45,487 nucleotides of DNA from Alphaproteobacteria bacterium (GCA_013372925.1 JABXIV010000058.1:1-45487), one strand, 5' to 3'; shown: positions 19,045 to 27,925, counted from the stretch's first letter. Numbers and translations: made by a program. Notes: generated by a model from the sequence alone, not told the origin.

Positions 19045-19101
19045 ATGGGCAGACTGTGGGGCGTTTCAGGCAAAAAGCCTGTGATACCGGAGTCTAAGCT
19101 A

Positions 19102-19130
19102 TTGACAGGTGGGGGTCTCATCATTATGTT
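19102..19130 (+). promoter_or_regulatory. Candidate sigma-70 promoter of rpmJ
   Basis: TTGACA-17 bp-TATGTT. Confidence 0.6.
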
Positions 19131-19241
19131 CCGCCGCCAATGGATTAGCGGAATGACGGATTCGTGGTTCCCACCCTGTGTGCCAAGTGCCGGCTGGCCA
19201 GGCAGGGAAAAGGTTTTAGCCGGTTTGTAGTGAGACGAACG

Positions 19242-19367
19242 ATGAAAATTCGTAACAGCTTGAAATCTTTGAAGAGCCGTCACCGCGATTGCCGCGTGAT
19301 TCGCCGCAAAGGCCGCATCTACGTGATCAACAAGACGCAGCGTCGCTTTAAAGCGCGTCAGGGCTAA
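19242..19367 (+). CDS. rpmJ: 50S ribosomal protein L36 (alphaproteobacterial, non-zinc type)
   Basis: [41 protein letters not shown]. Confidence 0.97.
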   Translation: MKIRNSLKSLKSRHRDCRVIRRKGRIYVINKTQRRFKARQG

Positions 19368-19461
19368 GCTTCTCGCTTCAGCCCGGTCTGGTTTGATCCA
19401 GTCTGATTGATTTAGCCGTGCACTCTGCTAGAGTTGCGCGGCTTTATCGTTTGGGGATTGT

Positions 19462-20076
19462 ATGACTGGTTTAGACAAAGCAGTACTCTTTGATATCGGC
19501 AATGTATTTGTCGAGTGGGATCCGCGCTTCCTGTACCAGAAGCTGATACCCGATTCGGCAGAGTTGGATAGATTTCTCAGTGATGTGGTTACGCTTGGCT
19601 GGCATACAGAGCATGACCGCGGTCGCCCTTTTGCCGAAGGTGTGCAAATCCTGTCTCGGAAATACCCAGAGTATGAAGACCTGATTCGCGCCTATGATGA
19701 ACGGTGGGATGAAACCATCGGTGATGTCATCCAGGGCACGGTTGACCTGCTGGAGCAGCTAACAGAGCAAGGTATGCGCTGTTATGGCCTGACGAACTTT
19801 TCGCAGGAAAAATGGCCACCCTTCTGCCGCCAGAATGCCTTTACGGACCTGTTTGAAGGGGTTGTGGTGTCTGGCGAGGAAAAGCTGGTGAAACCAGACC
19901 CACGCATCTTCCATGTGGCGGTGGAGCGTTTCGGCCTTGATCCAGAACATACGCTTTATATCGATGACCGGATCGACAATGTCCGGGCGTCAGAGCAATT
20001 GGGAATGATTGGCCACCATTTTAAAGGCGCAGACCAGCTTGAAGCCGACCTGCGCCATCATGGTTTTCTTTTGTAG
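19462..20076 (+). CDS. HAD family hydrolase (subfamily IA)
   Basis: AVLFDIGNVFVEWD, GLTNFS, KPDPRIF, YIDDR motifs. Confidence 0.92.
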   Translation: MTGLDKAVLFDIGNVFVEWDPRFLYQKLIPDSAELDRFLSDVVTLGWHTEHDRGRPFAEGVQILSRKYPEYEDLIRAYDERWDETIGDVIQGTVDLLEQLTEQGMRCYGLTNFSQEKWPPFCRQNAFTDLFEGVVVSGEEKLVKPDPRIFHVAVERFGLDPEHTLYIDDRIDNVRASEQLGMIGHHFKGADQLEADLRHHGFLL

Positions 20077-20088
20077 GCGGATTGCTCT

Positions 20089-21537
20089 TTAAAGCTCGTT
20101 GCCGCTGATCCAGGCGATGTGCAGCACGTTGGTGGCGCCCGGCGTACCAAAAGGAACACCTGCGGTTACCACAATCCGGTCTCCAGCCTGAACAAGACCA
20201 GCTCGGAGTGCCATGCGTTTGGCTTTGCCAACCATCTCTTCAAAGGCGCCCACATCTTTTGTCTTCACTGTATGCAGGCCCCACACGATCGACAGGCGTC
20301 GTGCTACGGCAAGCTTGGGGGTAAGCGTCAGGATCGGGGCGTCAGGCCGTTCCCGCGCAGCGCGCAGGGCCGTAGCGCCTGATGTGGTGAAGGTAACAAT
20401 CGCTTTTGCTTTCACGGTGCGGGCCACTTGGCGCGCGGCTGCCGTGATGGCATCTTCCGTGGTTGCATTCGGGTTGTTGCGTTCTTCTGCACCGCTCATG
20501 AAATAGCTTGGCTCATGTTCAACGCGCGATGCTACACGGTCCATTACCTGTACGGCTTCGATAGGATAGTCACCGACCGCAGACTCGGCAGACAGCATAA
20601 CTGCATCGGCGCCATCAAGCACGGCCGTTGCTACGTCTGAAACTTCTGCGCGGGTTGGTACGGGTGATTTGATCATACTTTCCAGCATTTGTGTGGCCAC
20701 GACCACAGGCTTGCCTGCCTGCCGGGCTGCGCGCACGATCTGTTTCTGGATGCCCGGTACATTTTCCAAGGGTTCTTCAACGCCCAAGTCGCCGCGCGCA
20801 ACCATCACACCATCTGCAAGTTCGATAATCTCATGCAAAGATTCTACGGCAGCAGGCTTTTCAATCTTGGCCATCACAGCAGCCTTCTTGCCGACGAGCT
20901 TTTTGGCTTCGGCCACATCTGCCGGGCGCTGCACGAAGGAAAGCGCAATCCAGTCCACGCCGCACTGCAGTGCAAAGGTAAGGTCACGCCGGTCTTTTTC
21001 TGTGAGAGCCGCCAGCGGCAGCACTGCGTTTGGCACGTTCACACCTTTGCGGTCAGAAAGAACGCCGCCAACGATTACCCGTGTGCGAGCCCGGCCTTCT
21101 TCAACGGCTTCCACCTCAAGGCGGATTTTGCCGTCATCCAGCAGGATATGGGTACCAACCTCCAGCGCATCGAAAATTTCTTTGTGAGGCAGATAAACGC
21201 GTTCGTCGGTGCCGGGCTGGTCCAGGAGATCCAGCTTGAACGGCTGTCCTTCCTTAAGCGTCACCTTGCCTTCTTCGAACAGGCCAATGCGAAGCTTTGG
21301 ACCCTGAAGGTCGGCAAGGATGGCGATCGGGTGGTTCAATTCCCGCTCAACTGCGCGAATGGTGTGAACCAGGGCTTCCTTGTCCTTGTGTTCGCCATGG
21401 CTCATGTTCAGACGGAATACATCTACGCCAGTCAGAAACAGTTTCTTGATGCGTTCATAGCTGCTGCTGGCAGGCCCCAAGGTGGCGACAATACGGGTCT
21501 TGCGCCCTCGTTGAATAGAAATCTGTTCGGAACTCAT
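20089..21537 (-). CDS. pyk: Pyruvate kinase
   Basis: 482 aa; TRIVATLGPAS, ARGDLGVE, PVVVATQMLESM motifs. Confidence 0.98.
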   Translation of the reverse strand: MSSEQISIQRGRKTRIVATLGPASSSYERIKKLFLTGVDVFRLNMSHGEHKDKEALVHTIRAVERELNHPIAILADLQGPKLRIGLFEEGKVTLKEGQPFKLDLLDQPGTDERVYLPHKEIFDALEVGTHILLDDGKIRLEVEAVEEGRARTRVIVGGVLSDRKGVNVPNAVLPLAALTEKDRRDLTFALQCGVDWIALSFVQRPADVAEAKKLVGKKAAVMAKIEKPAAVESLHEIIELADGVMVARGDLGVEEPLENVPGIQKQIVRAARQAGKPVVVATQMLESMIKSPVPTRAEVSDVATAVLDGADAVMLSAESAVGDYPIEAVQVMDRVASRVEHEPSYFMSGAEERNNPNATTEDAITAAARQVARTVKAKAIVTFTTSGATALRAARERPDAPILTLTPKLAVARRLSIVWGLHTVKTKDVGAFEEMVGKAKRMALRAGLVQAGDRIVVTAGVPFGTPGATNVLHIAWISGNEL

Positions 21538-21721
21538 GTTCTCTCCCGGACAAGAGCTTGGCGTGAAACCTGGGGCAAGGTATGCACGTGCTCAGTGGTT
21601 TGTTGACTAAAATGTTCAGATCGTTACTTTTCGGCGCACATGCTGCTTTATCGTGGTGTTCAGGTCCAGCTTTTTTGTAGGACTGTCACCCAAGTTTCAT
21701 ATGCGAACGTTGGTGTATCTT

Positions 21722-22492
21722 ATGTCGTCTTCCCCTGTCCAGCCAGAAATCCTCAACCCGGATGCCCGTACGGGGCTGATCATCCTGTGCGATCATGCGA
21801 CAAATTTCATTCCTGAAGGGTTCGATGATTTAGGGTTGGATGATGCGGTGCTTGGGCAACATATCGCCTATGATCTGGGTGCTGAGGCAGTGACGCGGAA
21901 GATGTGTGCAATGATGGGCGGCGCCGCTGTGCTGGCGCCCGTTTCGCGACTTTTGATCGATTGCAACCGCGAGCCAGACAGCCCCACATTGGTGCCGCGT
22001 ATCAGCGACGGTGTTGTAATCCCGGCGAATGCCGACCTGATGCCCGCAGCCGTTGAAGCCAGAAAGCGCGATTATTATACGCCTTTCCATGACGCCTGTG
22101 CTGGCCTTGTAGAAGCGCACCTAGAGGAAGGGATTGTGCCGATTGTGGTGGGCATGCACAGCTTCACACCCGAGATGGATGGTGAAAAACGCCCGTGGCA
22201 TGCAGGGTTTCTTTGGAACAAAGACCCGCGTTTGGCACAAGCGATGATCGGCATGATGGAGCGGGAAACCGATCTCGTGATCGGCGACAATCAGCCTTAT
22301 TCAGGTCGTCAGCTTTATTACACGATGCAGCGCCACGGTGCCGATCACGGATTGCCGCAAACGACAATTGAGATTAGGCAAGACCTTCTGGAAAAGCAGT
22401 CAATGGTGGATGAATGGGCTGCTTTGATGGCTGACATCCTTGACGAATGCATAACCCGTGACGACATAGCAGCAGTGAAATACTACTCATAA
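21722..22492 (+). CDS. N-formylglutamate amidohydrolase family protein
   Basis: ORF 21653..22492; start 21722 (MSSSPVQPE) preferred; LIILCDHATNFIPEGF, LIDCNREPDSP, VGMHSFTPEMDGEKRPWHAGFLWNKD. Confidence 0.88.
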   Translation: MSSSPVQPEILNPDARTGLIILCDHATNFIPEGFDDLGLDDAVLGQHIAYDLGAEAVTRKMCAMMGGAAVLAPVSRLLIDCNREPDSPTLVPRISDGVVIPANADLMPAAVEARKRDYYTPFHDACAGLVEAHLEEGIVPIVVGMHSFTPEMDGEKRPWHAGFLWNKDPRLAQAMIGMMERETDLVIGDNQPYSGRQLYYTMQRHGADHGLPQTTIEIRQDLLEKQSMVDEWAALMADILDECITRDDIAAVKYYS

Positions 22493-22503
22493 GGAGAGAA
22501 AAA

Positions 22504-22827
22504 ATGACAGCGACAGACGACAAGACCACCGAAATTGAAGCAGCCGTTTTCCGGCGCCTGCTGGATCACCTGCGGACGCGTACCGACGTTCAGAACATTG
22601 ACCTGATGGGGTGGGGAGGCTTCTGCCGGAACTGCCTGTCGAACTGGTATGCAGAAGCCGCAGAGGAGCTTGGGGCGGATGTTGCCAAGGATGAAGCGCG
22701 CGAACGTATCTACGGCATGCCCTATGACGAATATAAAGAGAAATATCAAATGCCTGCAACGGATGAACAGATGCGGCGTATGGATATCAGTGTCGCTAAA
22801 AACAAGTTGGCGAAGGCAGAAGAGTAA
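22504..22827 (+). CDS. DUF1244 family protein
   Basis: 107 aa; FRRLLDHLRTRTDVQNIDLMGWGGFCRNCLSNWY...GMPYDEYKEKYQ. Confidence 0.88.
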   Translation: MTATDDKTTEIEAAVFRRLLDHLRTRTDVQNIDLMGWGGFCRNCLSNWYAEAAEELGADVAKDEARERIYGMPYDEYKEKYQMPATDEQMRRMDISVAKNKLAKAEE

Positions 22828-22920
22828 AACACGATTGAACGGAGGCGGCGCGAGGGCTAAAGTGCGCGCCGAATCTAGGAGCCCGCTGGGGCAATGTATA
22901 ATTTCAGGGAGTAGGGCCAC

Positions 22921-23208
22921 ATGGTACAGGCTGGCGGCGTAGCAGGGGAACAGCTTCGTTCCTTTATCGAGCGGATCGAGCGCTTGGAAGAAGAGAAAAA
23001 AGGCATCGCGGAAGACATCAAGGAAGTTTACGCAGGCGCCAAGGCTGTCGGTTTCGATACCAAGGTGATGCGGAAGGTTATCGCTATCCGCAAAATGGAT
23101 CAGGCCGACCGGCAGGAGCAGGAAGCTCTTCTCGATGTGTATCTGCACGCGATTGAAGGTGGCCAACAGATTAGGCCAACAGCAGAAGTTGTTGCTGAAG
23201 AAGATTAA
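22921..23208 (+). CDS. gapR: GapR-like DUF2312 DNA-binding protein
   Basis: [55 protein letters not shown]. Confidence 0.92.
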   Translation: MVQAGGVAGEQLRSFIERIERLEEEKKGIAEDIKEVYAGAKAVGFDTKVMRKVIAIRKMDQADRQEQEALLDVYLHAIEGGQQIRPTAEVVAEED

Positions 23209-23224
23209 CGCTGGCTTGATGATC

Positions 23225-23268
23225 AATGGGCTTGCCTTCAAGAGATGGAGGCAAGCCCATTATTCTTT
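23225..23268. terminator. Bidirectional terminator between gapR and flagellin-like gene
   Basis: AATGGGCTTGCCT-N11-AGGCAAGCCCATT, 13-bp perfect stem, then ATTCTTT. Confidence 0.85.
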
Positions 23269-23286
23269 ATAGGTTGAAAGCAGTGT

Positions 23287-24363
23287 TTAGCTTGCTTCGT
23301 CTGTGTTTGTAGCCATCAACCGTAGAATTTCAGCTTTGCCGCTTTCAATTTTGAAGCCTTTATTCATGTGCGCCTGCGTGGCGGTGAGGGCATGAAGGGT
23401 TTCAGCTTCACCTGCATTTGAGCTTGGCATGAAGGATAGCAAAGCTACTCGTTCCATGATTGAGTTCACAAGAGCTTCCATATTTGCAATATCGACATTG
23501 TGCTGCTGGAAGCTAGTGCGAGCCTCTTCTATCGCGTTTTTGGCAACTTCCACCGCTGCGCATACACCCTCATAGTCAGGCTGATCTGCAACGAGACATG
23601 CCTTGAGAGGAGACAGAGCACCAGCCCTTGTGCCTTGCAGGCTTACCGCCTCGATTTCCACATCATTGCCGGCAAGGATAGTCATCGTATTGCTATCAAA
23701 TTTCACAGGGAAATCAGGTAGTTCCTGATAGTTGGCCTTGAGTGCAGCTCCCAAAACAGCACAGATGGCTTTTGTTGTCCGTGTCCAGGCCATGTTTTGG
23801 GAAATAATCCTGCGGTCCTCACCCTTGCGGCGCATGGCAACGCGGATATATTTAATCGAAGAAATGGCCGTGCTTGGGTTATGGCCAGCCTCCACTGTGA
23901 TAGACACATTCCCTGTGTCTTTGTCTTTGCTGATTATGAAGGGACCGCTTTCCAAGCCTAAATTATGGCTGTAGGCAGTTTGCACAGACATAACTTTGGA
24001 AGAGCCCACCATGTCTGACTCTGTCAGAAACTGGAGGTCGTTGGTGCCTTTCAGCATGTTCACATCCTGAAACGACGATTCTTTTAGAATAGCATTCAGG
24101 CGTGCTACATAGCCGATGCCCAGTGGTGTGTTGGAGCCTTCTTTCTCCCGAGCAAGTTCTTGCTCTTTAATGTCTTCCAGTTGTTCTTCGACACAATCCA
24201 GTGCGCTCAGTGCGATGTTAATGGTGGCAGTTGCGCGCCAGAGATCATCGCTGATTTCCCGAAGATGGACGAGTTTCTCTGGGAAGCCTTTCAACTTCCC
24301 TGATTTTCTATCCGCAAGCTGGATCAAGTTAAAGTCATTGCTAACATTCAAGTTCGAAGTCAT
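23287..24363 (-). CDS. Divergent flagellin-like protein, coupled to flaF
   Basis: 358 aa; by-eye colinearity with the adjacent flagellin, including the middle domain (SSIKYIRVAMRR... vs KSITFTLQDTV...) and C-terminal helices; overlaps flaF by 23 bp. Confidence 0.55.
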   Translation of the reverse strand: MTSNLNVSNDFNLIQLADRKSGKLKGFPEKLVHLREISDDLWRATATINIALSALDCVEEQLEDIKEQELAREKEGSNTPLGIGYVARLNAILKESSFQDVNMLKGTNDLQFLTESDMVGSSKVMSVQTAYSHNLGLESGPFIISKDKDTGNVSITVEAGHNPSTAISSIKYIRVAMRRKGEDRRIISQNMAWTRTTKAICAVLGAALKANYQELPDFPVKFDSNTMTILAGNDVEIEAVSLQGTRAGALSPLKACLVADQPDYEGVCAAVEVAKNAIEEARTSFQQHNVDIANMEALVNSIMERVALLSFMPSSNAGEAETLHALTATQAHMNKGFKIESGKAEILRLMATNTDEAS

Positions 24364-24808
24364 CTTCTTTCTCCGTTAAGGAAGAGGGGTGAAGATTGCG
24401 ATTAGCAATATTCTGTTGCCCTGGAGCTTGTGCTGTGCCTTCAGGTCTCGCCTGCAATCCGGCGATGATATCCTTGTTCAGCAACACCAATGGTTCCACA
24501 TTCTTTCGGGTTTGAATCACCGTCTGCGTATGGCGATTTACCCAAATGGCCAGTGAAATCAGTCTAGCCCGTAGTTCAACCGGATAGGGGTGGTCATCTT
24601 CCGCTAGGGCGACCAGAAACTCGTTCCATATCTTCTGGTTTTTGGAAACTGCCTGATAGAATTGTTGAATATCGACATCCCCTTGAGATGTTCTTTCCAT
24701 CTCGGCGTTGATCCGGGTCAGAGCTTCCACTTCTTGAGAGCGACCGTCTTTCAGCGTCAGGCTGGCATTCTGATATGAACTAATTCCCCGTGCTAACATT
24801 GTCCTCAT
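24341..24808 (-). CDS. flaF: Flagellar biosynthesis regulator FlaF
   Basis: YQAVSKNQKIWNEFLVALAEDDHPYPVELRARLISLAIWVNRHT matches FlaF pattern; immediately downstream of flagellin. Confidence 0.85.
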   Translation of the reverse strand: MRTMLARGISSYQNASLTLKDGRSQEVEALTRINAEMERTSQGDVDIQQFYQAVSKNQKIWNEFLVALAEDDHPYPVELRARLISLAIWVNRHTQTVIQTRKNVEPLVLLNKDIIAGLQARPEGTAQAPGQQNIANRNLHPSSLTEKEDDFELEC

Positions 24809-24856
24809 TCCTCATTAACTAATAATATGTGAGTTGATGTGGTAGAAACGCTGGCC

Positions 24857-26068
24857 CTACTGGAAGAGGGACAACACCGAACGAGTTTGTTCGTTAGCAA
24901 TACCAAGAGCCTGATAACCAAGCTGTTGTTTTGCTTGGGCTTGGTTCAGGTTTACAGCTTCTTTGGTCAGATCAGCGTCAACTAGGGCGCTCAACCCGGT
25001 TTCAAGGCTATCTAGTAGGCCGGAGATGAAGTTGTCTTGCAAATCAAGGCGCCGCTGTTGCGAACCCAAAACGGCGTTTGTGTCGCTCACAATATCTGCT
25101 AGGCCATCGATTTCGCCCAGCGCAGCTACGGCACCTGGTGTGGTCGTAACATCAATTGCTGCCAACGGCATCAAGTCGCCACCGCTCAGCTCGACATCCG
25201 CGCCTTCAAAGGTGATTTTGTCAGTGCTGTCGCCAAATGTCAGCGTGGTGCCATTGGCGCTATCTGCAGCGACAGTCACCGTTGCAAAGTTTGCAGTCGG
25301 CGTCAGGGCCCGAATTTCAGTCTGAAGCTTTGTAGCCACTGCAGTCAGGTCGTCTTCTGCACTTACATCGATTGTAACTTCATGTGATGCTGGCGCAACG
25401 GTATCCTGAAGAGTGAATGTGATGGACTTCAAATCACCCGGCTTCACCTTGCTACCGTCAGTTGGCGTTACTTCGCCAGTGTAGGCTTGGTCCAAAGTGA
25501 TTACCGGGTCAGTCGCACCTGCGGCAAACGTATTGCTTGCGATGCCGTTGCCACGTGTCGTTGTGGTGCGAATATCATGCGTATCGAAATTCAGCGAATC
25601 CGGCACGCGCTCGCCATCCACGGTCTTGAAGCCGATCATCACATTGAATGGTTTGCCGCTGCCATTCAACAAGTTCAGGCCGTTGAATTCTGCAGCTTGA
25701 ACCTGGTTTTCAATTTGCGCGACAAGCTGGTCGATGTCAGCCTGGATTGCGTTGCGGTCAACGTTTTCGCCTTGTGCCTGCACAATCTTGGCTTTGATCT
25801 CAGACATCAGGCCATCGATTGTTTCAACGGCCGCAACGCCTGTTCCCAGTGAAGATTGGGCAAGGGCAAGCGTGTCGCTTACCACATTGTAGGTCTTGAT
25901 ATCAGAACGCAGGCCTTGCGCGATGGCATAGGTTGACGCGTTGTCTTTTGATGAACGAACCTTCAGGCCCGTTGAGATACGTTCCTGCGTTTCCTGAAGA
26001 AACGCATCGTTCTTGTTAAGAATCGTAAGCGCTTTGAGCGCTGACACATTTGTATTGATGGAGGCCAT
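24857..26068 (-). CDS. Flagellin
   Basis: 403 aa; MASINTNVSALKALTILNKN...QERISTGLKVRSSKDNASTYAIAQGLRSD and C-terminal SLETGLSALVDADLTKEAVNLNQAQAKQQLGYQALGIAN. Confidence 0.97.
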   Translation of the reverse strand: MASINTNVSALKALTILNKNDAFLQETQERISTGLKVRSSKDNASTYAIAQGLRSDIKTYNVVSDTLALAQSSLGTGVAAVETIDGLMSEIKAKIVQAQGENVDRNAIQADIDQLVAQIENQVQAAEFNGLNLLNGSGKPFNVMIGFKTVDGERVPDSLNFDTHDIRTTTTRGNGIASNTFAAGATDPVITLDQAYTGEVTPTDGSKVKPGDLKSITFTLQDTVAPASHEVTIDVSAEDDLTAVATKLQTEIRALTPTANFATVTVAADSANGTTLTFGDSTDKITFEGADVELSGGDLMPLAAIDVTTTPGAVAALGEIDGLADIVSDTNAVLGSQQRRLDLQDNFISGLLDSLETGLSALVDADLTKEAVNLNQAQAKQQLGYQALGIANEQTRSVLSLFQ

Positions 26069-26095
26069 GGCCTTTCTCCTTTCCTAAAGAGATCG

Positions 26096-26114
26096 CCACG
26101 ACGCTTTCTGCGGA
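26096..26114 (-). promoter_or_regulatory. Conserved flagellin leader motif, copy 1
   Basis: minus strand TCCGCAGAAAGCGTCGTGG, 27 nt upstream of the flagellin ATG; 16/19 identical to copy 2. Confidence 0.55.
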
Positions 26115-26357
26115 ATCTGTCTATGACCAGCGAGTACAATAATTCTTTGACCGCATAGATACGCCTTTGCGTAGGTCACGACAGCGTGTGACCAGAAACT
26201 AGTCAGAAACTTCCAATTGATTGTGGGATTGGTTTGATCCGATTTGCGGATATATTTATTAACTATCTAAAATAATTGAATAAAATTTATCGAAAATAGG
26301 TTGTGAGCACCTTTGCGGTGTGGGGCGACGGAAAAAACTTCATGCCTCTTAGCGAGA

Positions 26358-26385
26358 ATCCCACCCGGCGTGAACCGGGTGGGAT
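26358..26385 (-). terminator. Perfect 11-bp hairpin downstream of second flagellin
   Basis: ATCCCACCCGG-cgtgaa-CCGGGTGGGAT; no clear T-run. Confidence 0.6.
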
Positions 26386-26431
26386 GATAGCAGTAGCGTG
26401 CCTGCTATTGTTTCTAGTGCCGTTTTTAAAC

Positions 26432-27595
26432 TTAACGGAACAGTGACAGGATAGAGCTTGTGTTCTGGTTCGCGATAGACATCGCCTGAACGCCAAGCTG
26501 TTGTTTCGCTTGATACTGGCTCAGTTTCACTGATTCTTCGGTCATATCCGCATCAACGAGTGAGCTGAGGCCCTGCTTCAGGCTGTCAACAAGGCTGTTC
26601 ATGAAGTCAGCTTGCAGGTCCATCCGCTTTTGGGCGGAACCCAGTGATGCATCGGCCGACTTAATGGTTGTGATCACCGAGTCAATGGATGTCAGGGCAG
26701 AAGCTGCACCAGCCTGCGTCGAAACATCAATTGCAGCCAGGTCGGCCAGGCCGCCACCTGTTGCAGCTGCAGCTACACCGCGGAAGTTAACTGTACCTGC
26801 ATCGGCATCGCCGAATGTAAGTTGGCCTTCACCTGTTGCAGAAACCGTAGAGTTAGCATACACGCCGCCCAGCCCCTGAAGATCGGTTTGTAGTGCGGTT
26901 GCAACAGCTGCAAGGTTGGCCGCGCCACTAATGTCAACCGTGCGAGTCGTTTCGTTACCTGACGCAACATCAACAACGGTATAAGACATGCTGTCAAACT
27001 GCCCTGTAGCATAGTCCTTAGACAGCATTACATTGGCGGAATCTTGGGTGTCTGGGCCGAACTGGTCAAATGCAATGCTGTTGTTTAGGCCTGCGCGTGC
27101 GCTCAGGTCGGTGTAAGCAACAGAAATATTCTGTGCACTGCCATCGTCCTTGAAGCCGGACATTACGTTGAAGTTACCAGATCCGGAACCATCGATGAGG
27201 TTTGCGCCGTTAAATTCAGCGGCAGAAACCTGGCTATCGATTTGTGCAACAAGCTGGTTGATGTCATCCTGAATTACATTCCGGTCAACGTTGTCGCCTT
27301 GTGCGGAAACGATTTTCGCCCGAATTTCATCAGCCAGTGATGACATTGTCTTTGTTGCAGCAGTCGCAACAGACAGGGTGGCCTGGCCAAGAGCCAGCGA
27401 GTCTTTGATCGCGCCAAAAGCCTTCATATCAGAGCGAATGCCCTGCGCAATGGAGAAAGTAGAAGCGTTATCTTTAGAAGATGAAACCTTCAAACCTGTG
27501 GAAATACGCTGTTGCGTTTCCATCATGGATTTGTTGGTGTCGCGAAGGATGGAAAGTGCGTTGATTGCACTAGCATTAGTATTGATAGAAGTCAT
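26432..27595 (-). CDS. Flagellin
   Basis: 387 aa; MTSINTNASAINALSILRDTNKSMMETQQRISTGLKVSSSKDNAST..., C-terminal SLSSLVDADMTEESVKLSQYQAKQQLGVQAMSIANQ. Confidence 0.97.
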   Translation of the reverse strand: MTSINTNASAINALSILRDTNKSMMETQQRISTGLKVSSSKDNASTFSIAQGIRSDMKAFGAIKDSLALGQATLSVATAATKTMSSLADEIRAKIVSAQGDNVDRNVIQDDINQLVAQIDSQVSAAEFNGANLIDGSGSGNFNVMSGFKDDGSAQNISVAYTDLSARAGLNNSIAFDQFGPDTQDSANVMLSKDYATGQFDSMSYTVVDVASGNETTRTVDISGAANLAAVATALQTDLQGLGGVYANSTVSATGEGQLTFGDADAGTVNFRGVAAAATGGGLADLAAIDVSTQAGAASALTSIDSVITTIKSADASLGSAQKRMDLQADFMNSLVDSLKQGLSSLVDADMTEESVKLSQYQAKQQLGVQAMSIANQNTSSILSLFR

Positions 27596-27626
27596 GGTTC
27601 TCTCCTTGAGATTTTATAAGGATTAA

Positions 27627-27645
27627 CCACAACGCTTTATGCGAA
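27627..27645 (-). promoter_or_regulatory. Conserved flagellin leader motif, copy 2
   Basis: minus strand TTCGCATAAAGCGTTGTGG, 31 nt upstream of the flagellin ATG. Confidence 0.55.
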
Positions 27646-27925
27646 GCATACCGGCCCATTGCTCTTTCTGATCAATCACCGGATAGGTGACACATTGATT
27701 AGCCTGTTTAATGATCCGTGTGTTGCATCACATTGATGCGAAAAGCGGATCAAATGAAATAAATATATAAATATCAAATAGTTAAGGTTTATTTTTCTGG
27801 GAAAATTAATACTGTTTGGGGCTTGGGTGTGCCTCAAGACACGGCAAAACGCTGTGTTTCATGCATCACTAGAGTGTTGGGGCAGCAAGCAGTTGTGTGT
27901 AGATTGGCCTTGGGGGGGAGAAGTT

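Noticed and set aside
19164-19367. N-terminally extended L36 ([18 protein letters not shown]...) in frame with rpmJ
   Set aside because: Known L36 starts at [11 protein letters not shown]; the open frame upstream is the leader, and the CxxC is probably coincidental
19242-19367. L36 lacking zinc ligands as a novel paralogue
   Set aside because: This is the normal alphaproteobacterial form
20689-21606. 305-aa plus-strand ORF antisense to pyk
   Set aside because: Shadow of the pyruvate kinase gene
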